A DNA stretch of 64,000 bases, from positions 496,001 to 560,000 of the forward strand of contig NZ_SMBO01000001.1 of assembly GCF_004342985.1 (NCBI RefSeq), read 5' to 3'. The notes under the pieces are model-generated. The model was not told the origin of the DNA. It saw only the letters and a list, made by a program, of their open reading frames with translations, and did not search any database. Below, one piece after another: positions 37,373 to 45,288 of this stretch; the stretch's first letter is position 1, and each line of letters begins with the position of its first letter. The translations under genes were made by a program, and so were the position numbers. This DNA comes from Novosphingobium sp. PhB57. Lineage in GTDB: Bacteria > Pseudomonadota > Alphaproteobacteria > Sphingomonadales > Sphingomonadaceae.

Positions 37373-38101
37373 ATGCGCGACATTGCCTGGACCCGCAGCG
37401 AAGAGGGCACGCCGCTCTATCTGCAGCTTGCCCGCAGCCTGCGCGAGCACATCAGCAGCGGTGCGATCGATCCGGGCAGCGCGCTCCCATCCGAACGGGA
37501 CCTCAGCGAGATGGCAGGTCTGTCCCGCGTAACCGTGCGCAAGGGTATCGAGCAGCTGATCGAGGAAGGCGTGCTGTTCCGCAAGCAGGGTTCGGGCACT
37601 TTCGTGGCCAAGCGGATCGAGGCACCCGGCGCCAGGCTCAGCAGCTTCAGCGACGATACCCGCTCGCGCGGCGAGAACCCCGGCGTGGTGTGGATCAACA
37701 AGGCCTATGCGCAGCCGACCGAGGAAGAGGCTGCGGCGCTGGAGATCCCCGCCAACGCTTCCGTCGCCCGGCTGGGCCGCGTCCGCCTGGCCGGCGGCGA
37801 GCCGCTGGCGATCGAACATGCCGTGATCCCGGCGCAGTTCATGCCGGACCTGACCGCGCTCGGAGATTCGCTCTACCAGGCGCTCGACATTCACGGATTC
37901 CGCCCGACTTCCGGCACGCAGCGCGTCCGCGCCTCACTGGCGACCCCGACCGAGGCCGGCATCCTCTGCGTGAAGCAGAATTCCGAAGTGCTGCGCATAG
38001 AGCGCAAGACCCGCATTCCCGACGGCCGGATCGTCGAGTTCACCCGTTCGGTTTACCGCGGCGATCGCTACGAGTTCGTCACGGAACTCAAGGAAATCTG
38101 A
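37373..38101 (+). CDS. GntR/HutC family transcriptional regulator
   Basis: 242-aa repressor: N-terminal winged helix (PLYLQLARSLREHISSGAI ... LPSERDLSEMAGLSRVTVRK) and a C-terminal UTRA ligand domain (EHAVIPAQFMPDL ... FTRSVYRGDRYEFVTEL). This is the NagR/DasR architecture, which usually senses GlcN-6-P or GlcNAc-6-P. Last gene of the symporter-murQ unit, so it is probably autoregulated with the cluster. Confidence 0.92.
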   Translation: MRDIAWTRSEEGTPLYLQLARSLREHISSGAIDPGSALPSERDLSEMAGLSRVTVRKGIEQLIEEGVLFRKQGSGTFVAKRIEAPGARLSSFSDDTRSRGENPGVVWINKAYAQPTEEEAAALEIPANASVARLGRVRLAGGEPLAIEHAVIPAQFMPDLTALGDSLYQALDIHGFRPTSGTQRVRASLATPTEAGILCVKQNSEVLRIERKTRIPDGRIVEFTRSVYRGDRYEFVTELKEI

Positions 38102-38137
38102 CCGCGAAGACGGGCCGCGTCCACAAGGGGCAGGCCG

Positions 38138-40270
38138 CTATTTCACGACGACCCTGACGCGCCCGAGGTTCTGGATGCGGGCAAAGGGCGTGTTCTTGTC
38201 GCCCTCTCGCTGCGACGTGCCGCGCAATGTGGGGAAATAGGTGCCGGGCCGGGCGAAGGTGTGAGTCGCCGTGACGGTAGCCGAATGGGCTCCGGAGCGG
38301 ATTTCGGATTCGACAGGGAAAGTGCCCGCGCCGTCGAAATCCCATTGCGCCGCGACGATTGCGCCAGCGCCGGGCGGAACATCGATCTTGCCGACGAAAG
38401 TGACCTTCTGGCCCGCCTTGACCTCGGCCCGAAGGCCTCCTGCGACCTTGAGGTCGATGACCGGCTGTACGCCGTGACGATCCGCCGCCCCGGCCGGGAC
38501 GACGATCTGGCCATCGTCGAAGCGGTAGCTGGTGGAAGCGGGCGGAGCGATACCTTTCTCCACCCAGAGCGCCAGGTCGCGCAGGGCCTGATTGAGCACC
38601 GGCACATAAGTGATGGTATGCGTCGGGTCTTCCGGGTCTGAATCGCCGTGGAGCGCATGGTCGGTGTACCAGAGGCGGAAATGATCGTCCGTCGCAGCAC
38701 CGAAGTGAGCGGTGACGAGGCCGCGATACCAGTCGGCCGACCAGGGGAAAGCCTCGCGGTCCCAGAGGGATTCCACCAGGATCATCTTCCCATCGAAATT
38801 GCCTTTCGGCACCGAACCGGCGGTTGCCTGCGTGAAGACAGGCCCCAGCAGCATCGGCCGCTGCGGATAGAGCGGCTTGCCGTCTGCCCCGCGGAACTGG
38901 TTCCAGACCTTGAATTCGGGGCCGGGGACCTGATGGCGATGGTAGGTCTGCGCGGCCAGGAAGTTCGAATTGTCGAGACTGACTTCGTCGCCCGCTGCCA
39001 GCTTGGCGGCCACGGCGGGATCGACGATGCCCAGCACTGCCACGTCGCCTTCGATGCGGCTGACGGTGAGGCGCGCGCCCTTGGCGGCACCGGACTTGAC
39101 CATCAGGTCGCCGCCCAGGAACTGAACTCTTGGCGGCGCCTTGGCGAGGCGGACGGCGACCACGTTCTTCGCTTCCTTGCCCTGCAGGGCGGCGAAACTG
39201 TCGTCCACATTGCCCTGGACCTTGCCGTCGGTGACGCCGGTGTGGATCTTGAGGCGCGCTGCTTCGGCCGCCGTGATCGGCGCCGAGATCGCCGTTTCAT
39301 GCTGCAAGCGATAGCCGGCGAAACTCTCGGGATGGTCGAAGCCAAGATATCCGGGCTTCGTCCAGAAGTCGGTGAAATAGCCGGGATCGGCCATCAGCAC
39401 GCCGCCGTAGAGCGCGGCGAAGCCGTGGATCCCCATCGTCTTCCAGCCGAACCACGATTTCGGCGGGAAGCCCATGCGCGTCACTTCGCGCAAGGCCGAG
39501 GCCTGTTCCGCGCTGAGCCCTACATAAGGATCGCCGCTGCCGCCCGGCTCCATGGCGTCGACAATCTGCGGGAACTTGTCCTGAAGCAGGCGCATCGCGT
39601 GCATGCGCACCGTGAACGAGTTGGGGATCGCCATGCTCGAACCCAGCACGTAGGGCACCGCGCCATCCCACACGCCGCGCGTGTTTTCCATCGAACCGAC
39701 CGTTCGGTAGCCGCCGCCGCTGCCGCCATAGGCATAGCCGTAGGGCCGCTTGCCGCCGTACATCTTCACCGCAACCACGCGCGAATACTGCGCGGCTGCG
39801 GCATTGGCGCGGTAGGCGCCGATCGTGGGATCGCTCGATCCATATCCGGCGACGGCCGGACCGCCGCCATTGGTCTCGACGAAATAGGCCCCGCTCGCGA
39901 TTGCGAAGGACAGCTTGTCGTTGGTGGGCGTCGTCGCCCGCTGGGCCAGGTTCTCGTTGTCAGGGGCGGGGGTGAAGTGCTGGAAGAACCGGCCCTGGTA
40001 CTGATCCTTGGGCGGGAAATAGAACGAGAAGCGCGTGTCCGTGCCCTTGAAGCCGCCATGGACATAGCGATGGCGCACCGGCGCATCGCGCCATTCGTCG
40101 ATGTCGATATAGGGCTCTGCGAAAGTCGCATCGGGCACGGCGGCAGGCTCCTGTTTGGCCGCTACGCTCTGGGCATTGGCAGCGGAGTGGTCGATCGCCG
40201 CCATGGCCATGGCGGCCGTTACAGTGAGCAATCCAGCCAGTTTCAAGCGAGAGGGATTTGCAGAAGGCAT
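38138..40270 (-). CDS. exported esterase-like alpha/beta hydrolase with C-terminal PKD-like domain
   Basis: 710 aa. Signal peptide about residues 1-33 (MPSANPSRLKLAGLL... ending SAANAQ). The nucleophile candidate is in GYAYGGSGGGYRT, with VRHRYVHGGF earlier; the His candidate is in YTDHALHGDSDPEDPTH. The last ~90 residues (KAGQKVTFVGKIDVPPGAGAI ... TATHTFARPGTYFPTLRG) look like a PKD/Ig beta-sandwich. Reads like the secreted tannase/feruloyl-esterase-type proteins of sphingomonads but is not assignable. ATG 40270 has GGAG 7 nt upstream; ATG 40291 is in frame. Confidence 0.75.
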   Translation of the reverse strand: MPSANPSRLKLAGLLTVTAAMAMAAIDHSAANAQSVAAKQEPAAVPDATFAEPYIDIDEWRDAPVRHRYVHGGFKGTDTRFSFYFPPKDQYQGRFFQHFTPAPDNENLAQRATTPTNDKLSFAIASGAYFVETNGGGPAVAGYGSSDPTIGAYRANAAAAQYSRVVAVKMYGGKRPYGYAYGGSGGGYRTVGSMENTRGVWDGAVPYVLGSSMAIPNSFTVRMHAMRLLQDKFPQIVDAMEPGGSGDPYVGLSAEQASALREVTRMGFPPKSWFGWKTMGIHGFAALYGGVLMADPGYFTDFWTKPGYLGFDHPESFAGYRLQHETAISAPITAAEAARLKIHTGVTDGKVQGNVDDSFAALQGKEAKNVVAVRLAKAPPRVQFLGGDLMVKSGAAKGARLTVSRIEGDVAVLGIVDPAVAAKLAAGDEVSLDNSNFLAAQTYHRHQVPGPEFKVWNQFRGADGKPLYPQRPMLLGPVFTQATAGSVPKGNFDGKMILVESLWDREAFPWSADWYRGLVTAHFGAATDDHFRLWYTDHALHGDSDPEDPTHTITYVPVLNQALRDLALWVEKGIAPPASTSYRFDDGQIVVPAGAADRHGVQPVIDLKVAGGLRAEVKAGQKVTFVGKIDVPPGAGAIVAAQWDFDGAGTFPVESEIRSGAHSATVTATHTFARPGTYFPTLRGTSQREGDKNTPFARIQNLGRVRVVVK

Positions 40271-40399
40271 TCCTGTGCTCCGTGCTGCCATGATCCGGTG
40301 AGGGCGCCTTGCCCGCAGTCCAGCCAGTGTTAGTCTTGCCGAAAAGGTCGTTCGTTCGCGGCCTTGGGTGGCATAACCGAGATGGGCTGTCGCGAGGAA

Positions 40400-40416
40400 A
40401 TTTTAGAGATTAAAAT
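40400..40416. promoter_or_regulatory. AT-rich palindrome, candidate ROK operator
   Basis: ATTTTAgagatTAAAAT, a 6-bp inverted repeat in the divergent promoter between the esterase and ROK genes. AT-rich palindromes of this kind are typical of Mlc/NagC-type operators. Inference only. Confidence 0.4.
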
Positions 40417-40470
40417 AATCGCCCGGGCGGCGCGGTTGCATGCGCATGGCGTTTGGCCGATGACAGCGCG

Positions 40471-41646
40471 ATGCGGCTCACCGATCAGGAATTCAACCGA
40501 GTGCTCGTGCTGAAGAAGCTGCGCGCCAGCGAGCCCGTGGCCCGGACGGATCTGGTCGGCCTCACCGGCCTCACCGGCGGAACCATCACGGCCATCACTG
40601 CCGATCTGGTCCGGCGCGGGATCGTGATCGAGGAAAAGGTGGCCACCTCGGGCCCGGGCCGCCCGCGCGTGAACCTTCGGATAAACCCGCAAGGACGCTA
40701 CGTCGTCGGCACCACGCCCACCAACGAGGGCGAACTGCTGACGGAGATCGTCAATCTCAGGGGCGAAAGCCTCGGTTTCGCCAAGGCCGCGCTGACGCGG
40801 GACACGACCATCGAAGGTCTCGCACGGCAATTCATCACGGCGCTGGAACAGGCCCTTGCCGAGTGGGACGTTCCCCGGGAAGAGATCTACCGTATCGGCA
40901 TCGGCATTCCCGGCATCGTCAACAATCGGACGGGCATCGTCGAGCATATCATCTCGCTGGATTCCGGGCCGGTGGACTTCGGCGGCATCGTCGGCGAGGC
41001 GCTGGGCGTTGCCACTCTCATCGACAACAGCACCAATCTGCTGGCCCGCGCGGAGCATTGGTACGGCGCCGCTGCCCATGCCGATGATTTCACCCTGATC
41101 AACATCGATCTGGGGATCGGCGCCGCCTTGTACCGCGGCGGCCAGCTCGTCACCGGGGTCCACGGCATGGCCGCCGAATTCGGGCATACCAAGGTCGTGC
41201 CCGACACGGGCAGAGCCTGCTACTGCGGCGGCATCGGCTGCCTTCAGGCCTATTGCTCCGTGCAATCGATCATGGAGCAGTCCTGCGCGCAACTGGGCCG
41301 GCCCTTGCCCGACTTTGACAGGATGAACGCCGCTTTCGACGGCCTGATGGCCGAACAGGCGGCCGGCAGGATCGACATCGGGCCGATACTGGAACAGGCC
41401 AGCCACTATCTCGGCGTATCCGTTGCCAATCACATCACGATGCAGGACCCGGAGGCCGTGGTCATTCTCGGCCCGAAGTTCACCATGATCGAGGAACTGC
41501 GCAGCATCTTCTTCGATGCCCTGGAGCGAAACACGTTTCCAGCGCTGCGCCGCCGCACGAGGCTCCACTTCAAGCTAGGAGACAAAGGTGCCTACGCGCG
41601 CGGTGCAGCCGCCATGGTGCTGGAACAGATCTATCGCTGCTCCTGA
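40471..41646 (+). CDS. ROK family transcriptional regulator (NagC/Mlc-like)
   Basis: 391 aa: N-terminal winged helix (FNRVLVLKKLRASEPVARTDLVGLTGLTGGTITAIT), then a ROK sugar-binding fold (GIGIPGIVNNRTGIVEH) with the zinc motif CYCGGIGCLQ. The kinase catalytic Asp position (NDxN in active ROK kinases) reads DNSTN here, so phosphotransfer is unlikely and a repressor role fits. ATG 40471 has a weak Shine-Dalgarno; TTG 40453 is the alternative. Divergent from the esterase gene and probably its regulator. Confidence 0.87.
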   Translation: MRLTDQEFNRVLVLKKLRASEPVARTDLVGLTGLTGGTITAITADLVRRGIVIEEKVATSGPGRPRVNLRINPQGRYVVGTTPTNEGELLTEIVNLRGESLGFAKAALTRDTTIEGLARQFITALEQALAEWDVPREEIYRIGIGIPGIVNNRTGIVEHIISLDSGPVDFGGIVGEALGVATLIDNSTNLLARAEHWYGAAAHADDFTLINIDLGIGAALYRGGQLVTGVHGMAAEFGHTKVVPDTGRACYCGGIGCLQAYCSVQSIMEQSCAQLGRPLPDFDRMNAAFDGLMAEQAAGRIDIGPILEQASHYLGVSVANHITMQDPEAVVILGPKFTMIEELRSIFFDALERNTFPALRRRTRLHFKLGDKGAYARGAAAMVLEQIYRCS

Positions 41647-41825
41647 CGGGGCGCGGGAGGTTGCAACCGGCAATCTGGCCAAAGGGTCTGGCGCGCCTAT
41701 AGCCCGAACTGTCGCAAAAACCTGAAATGCGGGCACTCGGACGTGCCGTTCCCTGTTCTCGAAACCGTGCCGCGTTTCATGGCGCGGCGCGATTGTCGCC
41801 AGAAGAAAAGGGAAAGGGTCTGCAA

Positions 41826-42065
41826 ATGCACGTTTCATACCACACACCCGCGCGGCTGATCCGCTACGACGGCCAGTTGGACAAAGCTGGCTCGCTCGCC
41901 GCTGGGCTGGTCAAGGACGGGCCTTTGGGAGAACTCGTGCAGGAGGCAGTTGCGGATCCCGCTCATGAGCTTTGGCGCTATGCGGTCGTGGCCGAGGACG
42001 ATCCCGACAACGAAGCCGCCGACATCCTGCGGCTCAGTCTGCGTTGGCCCAGTGTCAGCCACTGA
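41826..42065 (+). CDS. small conserved hypothetical protein
   Basis: 79-aa acidic cytosolic protein, MHVSYHTPARLIRYDGQLDK... ending LRLSLRWPSVSH; no membrane segment or Cys. The ATG has GGGAAAGGG just upstream, and codon use is like neighbouring genes, so it is probably real. I do not recognise it. Confidence 0.6.
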   Translation: MHVSYHTPARLIRYDGQLDKAGSLAAGLVKDGPLGELVQEAVADPAHELWRYAVVAEDDPDNEAADILRLSLRWPSVSH

Positions 42066-42251
42066 CCCATTCTCAGCCGCTGACCTAGTCTGAGCGGTTA
42101 ACACCCACTTTTAATCGAGTGCCGCCAGCTTGCACCATGGCGGCTCTTCCTGCCGGCCCTCGGATTGAACCCTCGCCGTTCGCGCGAAAGTTTTAGGTTG
42201 GATCGAGGTAGTGTTGTGCGCGTGCTTCCAGCTGACTGGAAAGCGCTGGGG

Positions 42252-43301
42252 CTAGCCCAAACGGGCCACGACCGAGGGCAACGATCCGGTCGTCAGGATA
42301 CCAGGCGGAGCGGCGCAGATGCTGGAAACTGCGTTGACAGGACGATGCGCCGTCAGGTTGGGTAGCGTTGTCTGGCGATCGGCGTGGGGAATGGGAAAGC
42401 CGATGCTGATATCGAGCGGCGTGTCCCCGTCGACGGTGACCCGCCACCCGTCGCCGCGCAGGTCCCAGGCGGGATCGAGTTCTTCGGTGACGAACCAGTT
42501 GCAGCGAAAACGCATGACGGGCGTTCCGCCGCGGTAGCCGGTCGTCACCATCCGCTGCCCGGCAACCGAGCCCGCTGGAATGGTGCTTTCGTGGAGTTTA
42601 ACGGGACGTTTGGCGAGCGCCACTTCGCTGGAAACCTCGAAACGCTCGATGTCGATGCCGACCGCCTCGGCCAGCGCGCACAGGGAGTGGTTGAACACTT
42701 CGTCCCGCTCGTAGAACGGGCGCCGGGCGAAGGCCTCGGCCGTTTCGCCGAAGCCCATGATTCCGACCAGCATCTCTTCCGAGCAGCCGTCGATGCAGTT
42801 GGCAAATTCATCGATGGTAAGAAGGTCCAGACGCCTTGCGAGCGACAGCAGGACGAGAGGCAGGGCTTCGGTGATGAAGCCGGGGCTGCTGCCGGAACTG
42901 TGCAGCGTGGCGCCCCCGTTGCGGCATGCCGCTTCGATCCGCGCGCGGATCATGGGCTCCATGCTTCCCGGATGGAAGAACTCCGCCCGTGTGGAAGAGA
43001 TGTTGATGCCGTTTTCCAGAAGGGCGCTGATGTCATCGTAGTCGGTAAGTTCGGGCATGTAGAGCACGCAGTCCGGCTTGAGCGCCAGCACCGATGTCAG
43101 GTCCCGTACCGCCTTGATGCCGGTTGGCGGCATTCCGCATAGCGCGCCGGCATCCTTGCCTTCCTTGGCGGGCGAATAGACCTTGACGCCAACAAGCTCC
43201 ATCTCGGGGTGCGTGAGCACGGCGCGCATGGCTGCCGCGCCTACCGTGCCGGTGGCCCATTGCACGATGCGCAGCTTTCGAGCTTCCGATGGCTTGGTCA
43301 T
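42252..43301 (-). CDS. NAD(P)-dependent dehydrogenase, dihydrodipicolinate-reductase-like
   Basis: 349 aa. The N-terminal VQWATGTVGAAAMRAVL is the dinucleotide motif of the DapB-N/amine-dehydrogenase-like family (as in 2,4-diaminopentanoate dehydrogenase and many genes of steroid and aromatic degradation clusters). Middle: LHSSGSSPGFITEALPLVL. ATG 43301 has GGGAG upstream. It follows the damaged SDR on the same strand after 85 bp and probably shares the operator at 44246. Substrate unknown; a keto or imino group of the island's aglycone is a reasonable guess. Confidence 0.8.
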   Translation of the reverse strand: MTKPSEARKLRIVQWATGTVGAAAMRAVLTHPEMELVGVKVYSPAKEGKDAGALCGMPPTGIKAVRDLTSVLALKPDCVLYMPELTDYDDISALLENGINISSTRAEFFHPGSMEPMIRARIEAACRNGGATLHSSGSSPGFITEALPLVLLSLARRLDLLTIDEFANCIDGCSEEMLVGIMGFGETAEAFARRPFYERDEVFNHSLCALAEAVGIDIERFEVSSEVALAKRPVKLHESTIPAGSVAGQRMVTTGYRGGTPVMRFRCNWFVTEELDPAWDLRGDGWRVTVDGDTPLDISIGFPIPHADRQTTLPNLTAHRPVNAVSSICAAPPGILTTGSLPSVVARLG

Positions 43302-43386
43302 TGTGTTCGCTCCCAGGTGTTTCCAGGTGACGCAGTCCCGGCGGCGGACATCGGCGACTTGCCGATGGTGCGCCGCCGATGTCCCG

Positions 43387-44162
43387 TTATCCGATGAACA
43401 TGCCGCCGTTGACGGCAAGGACCTGGCCGGTGACGTAGCTTGCACCGTCCGAGGCGAGGTATTCGCAGGCTGCTGCGATATCGCCGGGGGTACCGGGACG
43501 CGGGATGGGAATATGCTGGGAGATGACTTCCAGCGGCGGGAAAGTCCCGGCAGCAATACCGGCCTCGGCCATGGGGGTGGCAACGACCGAGGGCGGGATG
43601 GTGTTGACGGTAATGCCTTGCCCGGCAAATTCGCGGGCGAGAGACCGGGTCAACCCGATCACACCGGCCTTGGCGGCGGAATAGTGCGCGCGGTCTCCGG
43701 CGCCGGACTGCGCGGCCTGCGACGAGATCGTGATTATCCGGCCCCACCTGGCATCGACCATGTCCGGCAAGGCGGCCTGAACCGTATGGAACACGCCGGT
43801 AAGGTTGATGTCGATCATGCGCTGCCAGGTTTCGACGGTCACGTCCTGAAAGGGAATGCCCTGGGAAATACCAGCATTGGCGACCACGATCGCGATCGGG
43901 CCGAGTTCTTCGCGAACGGCTGCGTAAGCGGCGTCGATGCTGGCCCGATCGGAAACATCGACCTTGCGCGCGACGATCCTTGCGCCTTGCGCGCGACGAT
44001 CCTTGCGCCTTGCGCGCGGAGAGCTTCGCTCTCGCGCTTCAGGGCGTCTTCCTGAACGTCGAGGATCGCGACAGGATGGCCCTTGTCCGCGAAAAGCCGT
44101 GCGACACCAAGCCCGATACCCGATGCTCCACCCGTGACGACGACGACACGATCGGCAACCAT
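43387..44162 (-). pseudogene. SDR family oxidoreductase, frameshifted by a 23-bp tandem duplication
   Basis: The first part from ATG 44162 encodes a normal SDR start (VVVVTGGASGIGLGVARLF ... ILDVQEDALKRESEALRAQG); the second part, in another frame, encodes VANAGISQGIPFQ, the active site ISSQAAQSGAGDRAHYSAAK and the C-terminal GGMFIG. The break falls exactly on a 23-bp tandem repeat. Removing one copy leaves 753 bp, an intact 250-aa SDR, so the gene was whole until very recently or is switched by repeat slippage; an assembly error is also possible. Good GGGAGA Shine-Dalgarno. Divergent from SDR 44418. Confidence 0.88.
43962..44018. repeat. 23-bp tandem duplication with partial third copy
   Basis: Copies at 43962-43984 and 43985-44007 are identical; an 11-bp partial copy (CCTTGCGCGCG) follows at 44008-44018. 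The unit starts CCTTGCGCGCGACG. It lies inside the SDR gene and causes the frameshift. The flanking partial copy explains how slippage could create or remove the extra unit. Confidence 0.95.
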
Positions 44163-44245
44163 TCGCTCTCTCCCATTTGCGGCGCGCGGCGACTGTTCAC
44201 CGTGCCTTTTCCTGTCCGGCAGCGATCTTCGACCCTGCCAGTTTA

Positions 44246-44262
44246 TGCGATATTGTGGCGCA
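44246..44262. promoter_or_regulatory. island operator A (17-bp palindrome)
   Basis: TGCGATATTGTGGCGCA, preceded by TTTA and followed by CAA, between the two divergent SDR genes (84 bp and 155 bp from their starts). One of five like sites in the island; see 59068 and 55617. Likely TetR operator. Confidence 0.75.
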
Positions 44263-44417
44263 CAACTTGAAACCTGTCCAGCCTGTAGATAGGCACGCCA
44301 GCGCCGCGATTCGATTTCGCGGTGCAGTCGCGACTGGCCTAGGCGGACATCCAGGAGCCGCAATTTCTACGGAAATGACCCAGTCAGGACACGCTCGATG
44401 GATAAGGAGAAATGGGG

Positions 44418-45230
44418 ATGCCAGTGCCAGATGTTTCGGACCATTCGATCGATCAACTGATCTCTCTCAAGGGCAGAAGCGCCGTCGTTACCGGTGCGGC
44501 CTGGGGTCTGGGAAAAGCCGCGGCGCGGCGGCTTGCAGAGGCGGGAGCTGCCGTTCTCATTGCCGATATCGATGAGGAAGCGGCGGCCGTGACCGCAAGG
44601 GAACTGGCCGAGCGGTTCTCTGCGGATGTGACTTCGACCCGTCTCGATGCCGGCGATGCAGCCTCGATTATCGCCACTGCGGACCTGGCGGAGAACCGCT
44701 TCGGCAAGCTGGACATCTGGGTCAACAACGCGGGCATACCCTCGTTTTCACCGCTGCTCGATCTGGATGTGGAGGAGTTCGATAACGTCCTAGCGATCAA
44801 TTTGCGCGGCACCTTCGTCGGCGCCAAGGAGGCTGCAAGACGGATGATCGCAAGGGGGCAGGGCGGCGTGATCGTCAACGTCGCCTCGCTGGCCGGGGTC
44901 AGGGGGATTTCCGAAGGGCAGGCTGCCTATTGCAGCTCCAAGCACGGGGTGGTCGGTCTGACCAAGCAACTGGCGATCGAACTGGGCGCGCAAGGCATCC
45001 GAGTGCTGGGCGTCGCGCCTGGCTTTTCGCTCACCGAAAAGACCATGTTCATTGCCGACTGGGACGAAGAGACCATCAAGAATTGCCCGATCCCCGGGAT
45101 CGGCACCAGCCGACTGGGCCGGGTCGGCGTGGCCGACGATATTGCCCGGGCCATCCTGTTCTGCGCATCGGACATGGCGATGTTCATGACCGGCAGCACA
45201 TTACTGCTCGATGGCGGAATGGCAGCGTAA
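44418..45230 (+). CDS. SDR family NAD(P)-dependent oxidoreductase
   Basis: 270 aa, classical SDR: VVTGAAWGLGKAAARRL cofactor loop, IADID (NAD-type acidic end), NNAGIPSFS, catalytic VASLAGVRGISEGQAAYCSSK (Ser, Tyr-x3-Lys), and C-terminal LLLDGGMAA. ATG 44418 is favoured because AAGGAG lies 8 nt upstream; ATG 44412 is two codons earlier. Divergent from the frameshifted SDR with a shared operator. Probably oxidises a hydroxyl of the island substrate. Confidence 0.9.
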   Translation: MPVPDVSDHSIDQLISLKGRSAVVTGAAWGLGKAAARRLAEAGAAVLIADIDEEAAAVTARELAERFSADVTSTRLDAGDAASIIATADLAENRFGKLDIWVNNAGIPSFSPLLDLDVEEFDNVLAINLRGTFVGAKEAARRMIARGQGGVIVNVASLAGVRGISEGQAAYCSSKHGVVGLTKQLAIELGAQGIRVLGVAPGFSLTEKTMFIADWDEETIKNCPIPGIGTSRLGRVGVADDIARAILFCASDMAMFMTGSTLLLDGGMAA

Positions 45231-45236
45231 ATCGCG

Positions 45237-45271
45237 GAGGGTCCCGGGGCATAAACAGCCCCGGGACCCTC
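45237..45271. terminator. strong bidirectional hairpin between SDR and GH39 genes
   Basis: Perfect 14-bp stem GAGGGTCCCGGGGC/GCCCCGGGACCCTC with a 7-nt AT-rich loop between the two convergent genes. Confidence 0.75.
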
Positions 45272-45288
45272 TGTAATCGCGGCCTGGG

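Noticed and set aside
43962-44018. Direct repeats that could suggest a CRISPR array
   Set aside because: Copies are adjacent with no spacers and lie in a coding gene; it is a tandem duplication. No CRISPR array was seen in the window.
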